A DNA stretch of 64,000 bases. It comes from Litsea cubeba. Lineage: Eukaryota > Streptophyta > Magnoliopsida > Laurales > Lauraceae. Of the stretch, positions 47,246 to 58,979 are shown piece by piece (positions within the stretch are counted from its first letter, which is position 1; the number at the start of each line of letters is the position of its first letter). The stretch covers positions 115,582,902-115,646,901 of the forward strand of contig CM022946.1 of NCBI GenBank assembly GCA_012931725.1, written 5' to 3'. The translations under genes and the position numbers were made by a program. The notes beneath the pieces were generated by a model that was not told the origin of the DNA, searched no databases, and was given only the letters and a program-made list of their open reading frames with translations.

Positions 47246-49622
47246 TTGTATATTAATTAAATACGCGATTAGTCTAAGTGGGGACCACGTTAGGCTTAGG
47301 TTTAGTGAGTTAGGCTTGTTGGATAGGTATCCTAATCCATAGTCAACCCAGGCCCAATTTAGTGGTATAATTCTTTTCAAATACAAACTCTTATCTTTTA
47401 GAAAACAAACTCTATTTTTTTAGACTTTATGTCAGATTACAATTCCTATTCCTATTTCCTATTTATACACCACACTCTTTTATTTTCACACACAATTCTC
47501 TCTTTTCCAATTTTTCTCTGGGATTGCACCTTGGGTTTTGGCAATAGGAATTTTAGACCGTCTCCATCAACCGCGGACATCAGGCAAGTGCTTAACCATA
47601 ATTTGTAAATTTAATGCTTGTTTTTCCGTTGATTTAAGTTTTGATGCATGTAGAAACCCCTTTTACGCCTAAGTTTTGATTTACTCTATTTTACTTTCTT
47701 TTATTTAATCTTGATGTGGGGCCCGTGGGGAGATCTGATCAGATCTAGTCCGGTAATCTACCCGTACATGGCCCGGCGATATGGTGTGTGGAGCTGATCT
47801 GGGTAATTGATCACGGGGCCCACTATCCGAGTGGCCAGCCTTTGGGCGTTGTGCATCATTACAGAAGTAAGTTCTGTATGTTGGAACTAGTAACTGTAGT
47901 AGAAAGAAAAGAAAGGAATGAAAGGGGGTGATGACCTGATGACTTGATAATTGGTACCTGATGACCTGATGACTTGATAATTGGTACCTGATGACCTGTA
48001 GCATATGGAATGGAAGAGATAAGAGGATATGTAATGAGGATGAGTGAAAACGTGGGAGATGAGAGATCTCTGTTGTGACAACTCACAACTCATGACTTTT
48101 AAACACTTATCCCATTTAGTTAAGGAAATTAGAAAAGGGCCCTATAGTTTTTAATAAATCTAAATTTGAACCCTTGGCTTATTTTATAAAGAATTGAATT
48201 TGGAAAACATTATAGATGGAATCCTAAGGTTTTCTAAAATTATAAACTAAGATTGTTAATTCTTATTATTATTTATAAATTAAATATTAAAAGGTATCTT
48301 TGGTTTTAATGTGTTAAATTATATTTTTGTACCTTATTAATTGGATCTTTGGACCAAGTAAGTACCGTCCGGGCATACGGTATATTACTAACGTGGGGTT
48401 TAGTACCTTGTATGATATCGGAAAATCCTAATGGATATGAGCCCAACCCATCTTTATTGGAAAACCCTTAATTGGGTCTATGCACCATTGATTGTGAAAG
48501 GATGCGTTGATCTTCTATCTATCAGAGATTCTTGTGGTTGTTGGGTATGAGACCTTATGTTTGACCTTAGGATTGGCTTGTGATTATTCCTTGACCATCA
48601 GGTTTGCATATATGATTGTGATTGATGTTGGTCTATTAGCTGCATACCCTATATTGATTGGATATAGACCGTGATGTGGCTTGGCAAGCGATTGAAAGAT
48701 TGTAGAGATTTATTAGAATAATTTATCGATATTGATTGTGGATTGTTGTACAGCCAGCCTTTCACTTTGACTTAGGTTTCTGTGTCAGAGCTTTACAAAT
48801 CACTAGGTTTATTTTATTATGATATATATATATATGTACAGCGATTGGGTCATAATTGAACGACTGCAGTTGAAATTGGACGGCTGATCACCGATGTGTG
48901 CGGACACTGTAATATCCGAATTGATTGACCGGTATTCCGGATTATTGATCGGTCTATGACCACCGACGTGATTGAGATAGTTAGGGCTGACCACCCAAGA
49001 CAGTGGCATTGCTTCTGTGTGATTATTGTATTGCTCTATGTGTAGGTTGGATTTAGGTTATACGTTCTTTTCGTCATTGATACATTGTTATTCTCTTATA
49101 ATCATTACTTGTCATTACTCACTTTGTTCTTTTATTTTATTTATAAATTATGCTTTTGTGCTTGCTGTTTACTTTATTTATTGGTGCATAGGTACCGAAC
49201 CCTACCCTGCCGAGGAGACGGAGGAGGGTCAAACGTTTCAAGCGTTTGAGCCAGTTAACGAACCCGAGTGGAGTGCCGATGATGGCTACGAAGCTGTCTG
49301 AGTCCGCACGGGAGTGACTTTCATCATAGAGACTATTTTAGTAGCAAACTATTCATAATGAACCTAATTTTTATTTAGTTATTTTGTTTAAATTATTTTG
49401 GAAACTTTAACCTTAAATATCCAACTAGTTATGTGTTGGTTTGATTTTAATATTGATACCAATTGATTTAATGCTTCCGCAAATATTTTATTATGACTCA
49501 CCTTGTTTTCGAAATTTTTGTGGGTCCATATTTGGGAGCTTGTGTTGCATTAAACACAGGAAATTGAATATTTATTCTTATTTTTTCACGTTTTCCCTTG
49601 GTTGTATTTTGGGGACGTGACA
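47186..49622 (+). repeat. 3' LTR of element D
   Basis: A 2,437-bp direct copy of the LTR at 39807. Differences are scattered, with a small cluster near 48492-48522. Confidence 0.96.
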
Positions 49623-49627
49623 ATGAC

Positions 49628-50228
49628 AGTGCACGTAATGGTTGAATACTTGAAAAAAAAAAAACCCATAGTTCTAGCTGTTTATCTTGGAGCTCCAAAA
49701 TGAAAGGGAAAATTTTTAAAACAGGCTCACGTTTTCCTTAAATTTCAAATGAGAATAATAAAAAACTGATATGGGCTTAAATTTTCCATTGGGTAATATT
49801 CAGGTGAGAACTAGTTCTTACATATTATATGAAAACTTTTTTGTGGGGCCCAATCGTAGGTCCCATTTGGGGATGGGACCAGGGGGATGGAAAGATCTAT
49901 GTGAGACCACCCCAAGTATCAAGTTTGACCCCAAACCCATGTCCCTAACCCCTTCATCCGTGGCCTACAAGTTTAATGGCTTCATATTCAAAAAAATATT
50001 AAACCCTTGATCAAACGGTTCAATCCATTCGGATGTGTGCCAATTCTTGGAATTAGTAACTATCAAAGGGTTCCCTATTGATTGCTAGGTTTGGATGGGT
50101 TGCTAGTTGGGCACCGCAAAAAAATTCTCATGTCATAGGTGAAAACTAGTTCTAACTTAAATATTTCCCTTTTCCATTTACATTTCAAACCATGACGTCC
50201 CACAAAAATCTAACTTTTCTAACAACAA
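49628..50228. other. Spacer between elements D and E
   Basis: About 600 bp with no gene or repeat I recognise. The last part (from 50229) begins the block that is duplicated on the far side of element E. Confidence 0.5.
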
Positions 50229-50359
50229 CACGAGTTTTCTGCGACTTGTCTCAAACTTCTTTCTCTCCCAAACAAACCTGCATCAGTGTTTCTTCACCCC
50301 AGCGTGCATCAGCATCAAACCCAATCCACCAAATCCAACTTGCAAACCCACAACCACCC
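50229..50359. repeat. Left flank of element E, duplicated at 60892-61018
   Basis: From CACGAG to the CACCC just before the LTR, this 131-bp block occurs again at 60892-61018 with few differences (TTTT versus TTT, CACCCC versus CACCC). CACCC at 50355-50359 is the target duplication of element E. Confidence 0.9.
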
Positions 50360-51102
50360 TGTAAGTGCCTAAAAATTACGGGCTTTGGATCAGGGATTAG
50401 GACCCCTGTCTTGAGTGATTTGGATGAAGATGATCGTGGCTCCGGTTAATCCTGAAGAGGAAGAGAAAAAACACGTCAGAGGACCCTGGCTGTGGGCAAC
50501 GCAAGGCTCTCCGATACTTAAGGTCAGTTCAGGGACTGAATAAGGGAGATGGAGAGAAAATAGCAGAATAAGTCTATGCGTTATGGGTTGCGTACCTTAG
50601 AATGAAGATGGAGACGCTATTTATAGGAGATGGAGATGTCTTGCGTGGGTGAGTTCCAAGATGGGCCTGGCCACTCGAGTGGCACTGTCCACTCAGCCCA
50701 CAATTCATTAAATGCTTGCCTTACCTACCCATGCCTCATTAAATGCCAATCTTATAGGGCCAGGTGGCGGTTTGACTTTTGCGCCAGGTCCCATCGGGCC
50801 AGGCCTGGAGCCATGCTTTAGGGGCGCACGTGCTCTGTATACGCCGTTTTGTCAGGAATGATGGGTCGCAGGGCATGCCTTAGTACGCGCCTCCATCCTG
50901 TCGACAATCCCATCAGCGTCTGTCAAATCTGTCGTGCCGAGGTCGGTGTATAATGTCCCGTGCCACCTGACCTCGGGGGTGCTCATCTCGGCGAGTGCCG
51001 CGATCCTTTAGCTGCGGTTCGTCTCGGCCGAGTGGAGGTGAGATTAAGCTCTTAAGACCGAGACTAGCTATGATCTCGGCTTAGTGAAAATATCCCCACA
51101 CA
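50360..51102 (-). repeat. 3' LTR of element E
   Basis: 743 bp with TGTAAGTG and CACACA ends on the plus strand. On minus it starts TGTGTGGGGATATT, like the LTRs of element C, and contains a perfect TATA box, CTATAAATAG, at 50617-50626. It differs from the solo LTR at 61019 at about a dozen positions. Confidence 0.93.
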
Positions 51103-51466
51103 ATTGCCCCCCAGCTTTTGAGCTCTTAGAATATCCCAACTCTTTGAGGTCGGAAGCTGACAAGGACTCGTAGAGAGAATGCCGAGATGCAGCGTGCCGC
51201 GATGCCCTTGCGTTCGAGTCCGGAGGAAGCCCAACGGCTTATGGTTTTGAAATCACATTTAATGCCGCGCAGCCCATGTGTCTTTATCTCTGCCCGCTGT
51301 TGCTTTCGGTGTCCGAGGCATTAAATGGCGCATGGAAAACAGGCTGGCGCTTCCACGTGTCCCCTTTAGCTTGGCCGGCCCGTCTTTTCATGGCGGCGCG
51401 CACAGCGAAAAGACGCGCCTTCTTTGAAATTCGAAAAGGCGCCATGATTAGGCGCTCTATTTTCGG

Positions 51467-51473
51467 CTATAAG
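51467..51473 (+). promoter_or_regulatory. TATA box of the antisense gene in element E
   Basis: CTATAAG followed by TAGGGGG lies 360 bp upstream of the ATG at 51836, facing away from the 3' LTR and toward pol. A CT-rich leader follows. It suggests the opposite-strand gene has its own promoter inside the element. Confidence 0.6.
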
Positions 51474-51835
51474 TAGGGGGTCACCCCTTTTCCTTCTTCT
51501 TTCTTCCTTATCTTTATTTTCCAGAACTCTGTCTCTCTGCTTTGCTTTCGTTTCCAAAGCTCTTCTTCTTCATTTTCGCTTTCGCTCCCAGAGCTTTCTT
51601 CTTCCTTCCCTGCCTTCGCCTCCCTGAACGAGAGAGACTGCTGCAGAGATTTTTCCAGACTTTTCGACGGAAGAAGGTGCTGCTAGGGTTCTGCTGGCCT
51701 GACCATTTCTGCTGTTGACCTTTTCGTAAGTCTTTTTCCCTTCATTCCCGTTTCATCCTGTTTCTTAGGGTTCTGTCTAGGATTTCCTTTGCTTCCAGCA
51801 CACTCTTTCCTTCTTCTAGCTTTTTCATTTGAGAG

Positions 51836-54010
51836 ATGGGTATTTACAGTCATTGGATAGAGTCTGGGAGAGGGTTAGCCGACCTTAGGGTTAGGTATAA
51901 CATCCCAGATGGGGTTCAAGTCAGGGCGACCCCTCCTGTCGCCCATATTCTTGGTGACTTTTGCGGCGGCTGGATGCCGTTCCCTCTAGTAGCCGTAATC
52001 GAGGGCGGGGTTAGGTTTCCCTTCCGCCCTCTACTTGGGGAATGTCTTAGGGCATGGAACCTCTGCCTCTGCCAACTGATGCCCAACAGTTTCAAGATTG
52101 TAATGGACACGGACGAGCTCAATACAATTTTGGGCATTGGTCTCGGCGTCCACGATATCGAGGACGCCTATGACATTTGCAAATCTGGGAAGGATATGTA
52201 TTACCTCCGCATCAAGCCGAGTCGGAGGCCATTTGTGCAAGCCCTGGAGGATTCCAATAAATATGCCGGGGACGACCGTCTGATGGTCACGGGCAACTAG
52301 GAGTTCAGCGATGATGAGCCCATCGCGGAAAGATTTTCAAGATCCCCCGTTACTTCGGCACCCCTCCAAGTAATTACAGTCTTAGTACACCTTTTTATTT
52401 CTTCTGTTCCTTCGCTTTGCCAGGCTCATGTCCTTTGTTTGTTCTACAGGTGCTTGTCAGAGGAGAGCGGCTGCAGGCCGAGACGGCTGGAAGCTAAACA
52501 AGTCTTGGTTTCCGGGCCTTGGAGAGCTACCACGACCACGAGGACAGGTCGGCGTGGAAGCTGCTGGGGTACGAGCCTAGGTATCGCGGCTACAGGAGCA
52601 AGAAGCATATCACTCACCGCATGCAAGCTGCGGCGGAGGTAGAGGAGGAAGGTAGAGGAGAGGAAGAGCAGACCGCGGCCGACTCTGAGGACCGTGCTGC
52701 ATCCAACTCTGAGACCTGCACCTCGAGATCCGAGGAGGACAACGCCGAGACGATCGGTAGGGTCATCTTGTCATCAGAGAGTAATCCGGAAGAAACGATG
52801 GAGAGGACCCGCCCGAAGTTAGTCTTCAAGAACCTCAAGGCCCTGCCCGCGGGAGGCAGAGGTCGGGCGTTGCGTCTTCTTCCCGCGCGCCTTCTTCGTC
52901 GAGCGTGCCTTCGTCTTCCACCGCGGCTCCTCCTATGCGTACGCCGAAGCCTCTCGCCGCGGCTGGGACCAGCACTCCCGTGGTCGCCTCCCCCCTGGCC
53001 ACGCAGGGGGATGACCTGGCCAGGAAAAGGGCCAGGGTCGAAGGCTCGGCGGGGGAGTCTTCGGCAGGCGGGATGTCGACGCGGGCTTCTCCTGCCCCTT
53101 CGAGGCCGAGCTTCATGCTCTAGCCGGGGAGACCAATGACGGTGGAGGACCGTCTCTCCGGAGGGCCGCTGGTGATTGCCTGCTTGGGCAGTGCCTGCGC
53201 CCTGCCGCGGGACATGGAGAGGTACGACGAGATGGACGATGTCTCCTTGTGGCCTCGCAGAATGAAGGCGAGCTTGAGCGTAAGTACACCCTCCTCTAAC
53301 CCTTTATTCTTTCTTTTGACTATAGCTCTTGCTAACTGGTGTTTCGATTTTCTTTGCTGATCGTGCAGATGGCATAGGTCTCGGTACAGCGAGTCCAGAA
53401 GTGCCATACCGAGCTCAAGCGGATCCAGGCCAACTGTGAGCAGCACAGGAAGACCTTGGAGGAGGGTGAGGCGAGGGTGAGGGAGTATGAGGAGACGCAT
53501 CGATCCCTCTTCGCCGAGCTTGACAAGATGAAGTCGAATTTTGACTTCGTCAAGAGGATAGAAGCCGAGCTGGAGAGGAGGATCGCCGACGTAGAGAGGC
53601 AGAAGGCTGAACTTGAGTTCAGAAATCAAGCCGAGGTCAGCGCAGCCTTCCAGCACGGCGTCGACGTGGCGAGCGAGGAGTACGCGGCACAGGTCGACGA
53701 CATAAGAGTCTCATCCTGGGAGATGGGGTGGAAAGCGGCCCTTGAGAAGGCGGGGGTCCCCAGGGATCATCCTACATACACGAGCCCGGATGAATACCCG
53801 CACTCTGACGCTGAGCCGACCCCCGCGGCAAACTCTGGGAGGGACCCCGCGGCCGAGCCGGAACCGGAACTCCCCCCATCGACGACTGAGGTGCCCGCTG
53901 CTGCTGCGACTCCAGCCGTAGCTTCTACCTCTGAAGCCCCTCCTACCGCCGCGACTCCAACATCCTGCTGCTTGAAGCTCTTTGGCGGCTCTTCTTTTCG
54001 GTCTTTTTGA
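51836..54010 (+). pseudogene. Opposite-strand extra gene of a Tat element (Transposase_28-like, coiled coil)
   Basis: Three proposed exons: 51836-52369, 52450-53279 and 53369-54010, with GTAATT, GTAAGT and CAG borders. Exon 1 begins MGIYSHWIESGRGLADLRVR and contains GGWMPFPL...QLMPNSFKIV, resembling the domain named 'putative gypsy type transposon' (Transposase_28). Exon 2 is acidic and then proline/serine-rich. Exon 3 is a long coiled coil (RIEAELERRIADVERQKAEL) with a proline/alanine-rich tail. Damage: TAG at 52298-52300 where TGG is likely, a frame change after 52450, TAG at 52?-type breaks in exon 2 (for example 53121-53123), and TAG in the third codon of exon 3. Polyadenylation-like AATGAAA lies at about 54068 and 54088. 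Extra ORFs of either orientation are described in Tat elements; their function is unknown. Confidence 0.72.
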
Positions 54011-54428
54011 TGTAATTTCTTTTCTGGCGCGTCGCACCTTTATGTACAAATCTGTTAGTTTTATTGTAATGAAACTCTTTTACTTTGAATGAAAGCCCAC
54101 CTTTGCGTCTACTTTGTATTCTCTTTTCTTTGCACTTTTGTTTGATCTGAATGTGTCAAGTGTTTTACTTCGGCTATATGACTGAACTCCCACACCATTG
54201 GAAATCCGCGATCGATTAGCCGCGCTTAGTAGATGTAGCTTTTAGAATGCGATGTAGGCCCCCAGAGAGCTGAGTGTTGCGATGGCGAGTGGTGTTACCA
54301 AACAGTAGAAAGAAAATTTTGCTCAAGTATATGAGCTCGGTAAGTGCCGAGCCGCCTTAGTCTGGGATCAAACTGTTTAGGATAGTTGCCCAGCGACTAG
54401 GTGTGCAAGTAAGGCGTTCCCTCCGTCT

Positions 54429-54750
54429 CTTCGCCAGGGCCGTGCTGGCTATTTGGCACGAGAGCCGAGATGCGCTTATCGCCCGAGTGGAGATGTCGTC
54501 CCGGCTCTTCACCAGGGGCCGTGCTGGCTATCTGGCGGGAGGGCCGAGATGCGCTTATCGCACGAGTGGAGATGTCCCGCTGGCTCTTCACCAAGGGCCG
54601 TGCTGGCTATCTGGTGCGAGGGTCGAGATGCGCTTATCGCACGAGTGGAGATGTCCACCTGGCTCTTCACCCGGGGCCGTGTTGGCTATCTGGCGTGAGG
54701 GCCGAGATGCGCTTATCGCACGAGTGGAGATGTTTCTGCCGAGCTGGAGA
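54429..54750. repeat. 79-bp tandem repeat array in element E
   Basis: GCCGTGCTGGCTAT (or its variant) starts at 54439, 54518, 54597 and 54676, a constant 79-bp period, about four copies. It lies between the end of the antisense gene and the end of integrase, the hypervariable region of Tat elements. Confidence 0.93.
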
Positions 54751-54929
54751 GGGCGAAGTCATTCCTTTGCCGATTTTATTTCCGAAGCTAGGATGACCCC
54801 GCGCACTGCTGCCGAGCTGGAGAATTGCGTTATTGCCGCGGTCCTTGACTTAGAAAAGCAAGAGAAACTTCTGAGAGGAAATGTTCTTCATTGATTGGCA
54901 TAAACTGAGTACATTTCAAAAGTAAAATT

Positions 54930-56234
54930 TTTTGAGGTGCGAGGCGTTCCATGGCCGTGGCAGTAGCTTTCCATCCATATACTCGAGTTTGTACGCTGAC
55001 CGGCCAGCAGTCGAGACTACCTTGAATGGGCCGCGCCAGTTTGGAGCCAACTTGCCTTGGTTTGGGTCCTTGTCCGTAGGCAGAGCCTTCTTCAGGACCA
55101 GTTCTCCAACGGAGAACTTCCTTTCCCGAACTCTCTGATTGTAGTTTCTTGCGAGCAGTTGCTGATAGGCTGCTAAACGGATGGACGCCGCTTCTCTCGT
55201 TCTTCGGCCAGATCCAATCCCAGGGTCAGGTTCTTCTCGTTCTGACTTTGGTCAAAAAGTTCGAACCTGAGCGTTGGAAGGCCGATCTCAAGCGGGATCA
55301 CGGCTTCCATTCCATATGCCAAGGAGAATGGAGTTTCTGAAGTGGAGCGCCTCGGGGTGGTCCTGTATGCCCACAGCACACTGGGTAACTCTTCCACCCA
55401 TCTCCATTTGGCCCCGTCGAGTCTCTTTTTGAGTCCATCAAGGACCACTTTGTTGGAGATCTCAGCTTGGCCATTGCTCTGGGGATAGGCTGGAGTCGAG
55501 TAATGGTTCCTGATGCCGAGCTCCTTGCAGAAGTTTTTGAAGAGGCTGGAGTCGAATTGGGTCCCGTTGTCCGAGACCAAGATTCGAGGGATGCCGAACC
55601 TCGTGACGATGTTCTTCCATACGAAGTTTTTGGAGTCCCGCTCAGTGATGGAAGATAATGCTTCTGCCTCTATCCACTTGGTGAAATAGTCAGTGGCCAC
55701 TATCAGCCACCTCTTATTCCCTGGAGCTCGATGGAGAGGTCCTACGATGTCCAGCCCCCACTGGGCAAAGGGCCACGGGCTGGAGAGTGGGCTTAGATCC
55801 TGTGCAGGTTGATGGAGGTTATGCGAGAACTTCTGGCACTTCTCGCATTTCATAGCGTACGTCTGTGCGTCCTTCTGCATGTATGGCCACCAGTATCCTT
55901 GGCTTATATCCCGGAATGCTAGTGACCTTCCGCCGATGTGACTTCCGCAGATGCCTTCATGTATCTCATAGAGGAAGTCTTCAACTCGGCTCGGGTGGAC
56001 GCACCGGAGATAAGGACCTGTGAAGGACTTTCTGTACAGTTTTCCTTCTGGAGAGAGCCAGAACCGAGCTGCCCTTAGCTTGATTTTGTGAGCTTGAAAT
56101 CTGTCCTCGGGGAGTTGGTCGTCGTTGATGTACGTGATGATGGGATCCATCCAACTGGGCCCGAGATCGATGCACATGATTTGCCGTGGTGGGCGAAGCT
56201 CTATAGTTGGCGATGTCAGCGAGCCTACTTCCAC
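54930..56234 (-). pseudogene. Integrase of Tat element E
   Basis: The frame 56234-55173 has the HHCC motif (H92, H99, C130, C133 counted from its first codon) and the catalytic triad D162, D222 and E258 with 35-residue spacing. Typical blocks are YWWPYMQKDAQTYAMKCEKC, WGLDIVGPL and AYPQSNGQAEISNK. The C-terminal tail (RVRERKFSVGELVLKKALP, NWRGPFKVVSTAG) is in a different frame between about 55150 and 54930, so a frameshift lies near 55175. The frame also differs from that of the upstream RNase H part. Confidence 0.9.
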
Positions 56235-56249
56235 AGTCCTCTTTCTTCT

Positions 56250-58329
56250 AGCTTCGACGGCGGATGCTAGGTTGGTGAGTGCGTCAGCGTGTGAGTTAGA
56301 ATATCTGCCAATCTATCTGACTTCTGCCTTCCGGGAATTGAGAGAGGAGCTTCTTGGCAAGGGTCAAATAGGCCGCCATTCTGTCGTCGTGAGCCTGGTA
56401 ATCTCCAGTGAGCTGGCTTGTCACCAACTGTGAGTCACTGAAGACCACCAGCTGCTGAGCTCCAAGAATCTTGGCACTATTCAGCCCTGCTAGCAACGCT
56501 TCATATTCTGCCTCATTGTTTGATGCTCTAAAGTCAAGTGTCAGGGCCTGCTCAATGACTAGCCATTCTGGAGACTGGAGAACTACGCCAACGCCAGCCC
56601 TCCTAGAGGTAGAGGACCCATCAACGAAGACCTTCCAAGCTGAACCACGGAACGTATCCCGAGATTGCTCGTAATCAGTCCCCGAGACTAAGTCGTCATG
56701 CCCCCTGCCCCCCAGTTCGGGGTCGAGTGGGCTCGGCGTCGAACTCGATCAAGCAAACTCCACGATGAAGTCCGCCAAAATCTACGCTTTGGTCGCCGTC
56801 CTGGGTTGGTACTCGATGTCGTATTGTCCCAGCTCCACGGCCCATCTTGAAACTCGTCCGGAGAAGTCGGCCTTCCGGAAGATGGACTTGAGCGGGTGCT
56901 CAGTAACCACCAATATCGTGTGGGCTTGGAAATAGTGTGAGAGCTTTCGAGAGGCACTGACGAGGGCCAGTGCGAGCTTCTCCATCTGCAAATATCTGGT
57001 TTCGGCGTCGAGGAGGGTCATGCTTGTGTAGTAAATGGGCTTCTGCTGCCCTTCATCTTCTCTGACCAGTACTGAGCTCACAGCATGATCCGAGACCGCC
57101 AAGTACAAATACAGTGCTTCTCCTTTCTTCGGGGTCGATAGCAATGGAGGTGAGGCCAGGTAAGCTTTGAGCTCTTGGAAAGCCGAGTCGCACTCCGGGG
57201 TCCATTCGAAGTTCAGGTTCTTCTTCAGCAGCTGAAAGAAAGGACGGCATTTGTCGGAAGACCTGCTGATGAAGCGGTTGAGAGCGGCGGCCATGCCAGT
57301 GAGCCGCTGGACCTGCTTCGTCGTCGTCGGGCACTGAATTCCCAGGATTACGGAGATTTGATCTGGGTTTGCTTCAATACCTCGTCTCGTGACGAGGCTC
57401 CCTAAGAACTTGCCGGAGCCGACTCCGAAGGCACACTTGGAGGCGTTTAGCTTCAGTCCGAACTTTCGGAGAACGTCGAACACCTGGCCGAGGTCCGGCA
57501 GATGGTCGTGAGACTGGATGGATTTGATGACCATGTCGTCAATGTACACCTCGACTGTTTTGCCGAGCTGGTCTCGGAACATCTTGGTGACCAACCTCTG
57601 GTAGGTCGCCCCTGCATTCTTGAGTCCGAACGGCATCACCTTATAGCAGTAGGTCCCCCTAGGAGTGATGAATGCCGTTTTCTCTTCGTCTGGTTCGTAC
57701 ATGGGTATCTGGTGATAGCCGCGGTAAGCATCAAGGAAGCTCATCCTGGCATGGCCGGCAGTGGCATCGATCATTTGGTCGATCTTTGGGAGTGGAAAGC
57801 AGTCTTTGGGACACGCCTTGTTAAGGTCGGTGAAGTCGACACAGACTCTCCACTTTCCAGTCTTCTTTTTCACCACCGCGGTGTTCGCCAGCCATTTCGG
57901 GTACTGGACCTCCCTGATGGCGTTTGCTTTTAACAGTTTCTCCACTTCTTCGACCACGGCTGTAGATTGCTCGACTCCAGATCTTCTTGCCTTCTGGACC
58001 ACAGGCTTGACTTAAGGGTCTACGTTCAGCTTGTGGCTCATGACCTCGGGGTCCACGCCAGGCATTTCCTTTGGGGTCCAAGCGAAAACCTCTCTGTTCT
58101 GCAACAGGAAGCTAAGCAGCTCGGATCTCTCCAGCTCGGTGAGCTGACTCCCAAGCAGGAAGTACCTCTCGGGATCACTGGGGTCGATCCTGACCTCGGT
58201 GAGATCTTCAATGCTCTTTTCTTCTGGATCGCGGCCAACTCTGTCCAGTTCGGCCTCCAGCTCCGCCATATGTACTTGCTTTGGCTCTTCCTCGCAGGAC
58301 ATGACGGCCATCATGTAACGCTTGGCCAT
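56250..58329 (-). pseudogene. Reverse transcriptase and two RNase H domains of Tat element E
   Basis: One frame carries everything from 58824 to about 56296, broken by in-frame stops at about 58330, 58012 and 56782. The reverse transcriptase shows WRVCVDFTDLNKACPKDCFP, YKVMPFGLKNAGATYQ and the catalytic YIDD (residues 153-156 of the 58002-56782 segment). The first RNase H is degenerate: YLYLAVSDHAVSSVLVRE has V-S-D where an active enzyme has D-A-S, and HPLKSIF replaces the usual region. A second RNase H follows near 56640-56300 (SNNEAEYEALLAGL, VVFSDSQLVTSQLTGDY), the archaeal-type domain acquired by Tat elements. Loss of the first and gain of the second matches what is known for this lineage. 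Confidence 0.9.
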
Positions 58330-58824
58330 TTACTGGTCACCGTCGACTGTGACCACCTCGATCCCGCCGTCCCTTTCCAAAGGGAACTTAAGCTTCTGAT
58401 GGTAGGAGGAGGGGACAGCCTCTATCTGGTGCAGCCAACTCCTCCCCACGTTGGCATTGTAGGGGGATGGCGTATCTACGGCGAGGAAGTCAGCCACTAT
58501 TGACGCGCCTCCGACTTGGACTTTGAGGGAGACTCTTCCCTTTGGATACACGGGCTTCGCGCTGAACCCTATCAGGGGGATCCGCGCTTCTTGGAGATCT
58601 TCTTCGGTGAGCCCCATCTTAGTAAAGTAGTCGAAGTAGAGGATCTCGGACGAACTGCTGGGGTCGACGAGGATCCTCTGCACCTTGCAGCTCCCCAGCT
58701 TCAGGGTCATAATCAGCGGGTCATTGTGAGGGAGCTGGACTCCTTCCAGGTCCTCGACTGAGAACCAGATCTTTGGCCTCTCTTTCTGAGCTTTTTTGGA
58801 GGCTGGTCCGAGCTCGGCTGCCAT
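58330..58824 (-). pseudogene. Protease region of Tat element E
   Basis: The segment reads VQRILVDPSSSSEILYFDYF, the aspartic protease active-site region with DPSSS in place of D-T/S-G-S, and then KVQVGGASIVADFLAVD and YNANVGRSWLHQIEAVPSSY, the second half of the fold. It is in the same frame as the reverse transcriptase and is separated from it by a TAA at about 58330-58332. Whether the active-site glycine was lost here or in the ancestor cannot be told without relatives. Confidence 0.82.
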
Positions 58825-58979
58825 GACCTGCTTCCCATGGGAGGCCCTCCTGGCCTTGGCACGGGCTTGGCTGCTGTTTTGCTTAGCGGGAGCTAGGTGA
58901 ATGACGCTTATGATTCTCTCTGACTCGTCGCTTTCATGACCCTCATTGGCTCGGCGCCGAGGTCGCTCATTGCTTCTGC

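Larger units (their letters stand above)
39807..49622 (+). mobile_element. Tekay/Del-type chromovirus (Ty3/Gypsy), full length
   Basis: 9.8 kb with 2.44 kb LTRs, a perfect 5-bp duplication ATGAC (39802-39806 and 49623-49627), a tRNA-Met primer site and an integrase ending in a chromodomain. Long LTRs, tRNA-Met priming and a chromodomain together fit the Tekay lineage. The LTRs differ at roughly 25 substitutions plus a few small indels by eye, about 1%, so insertion was recent. Yet the coding region has four frame changes and one in-frame stop. Confidence 0.95.
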
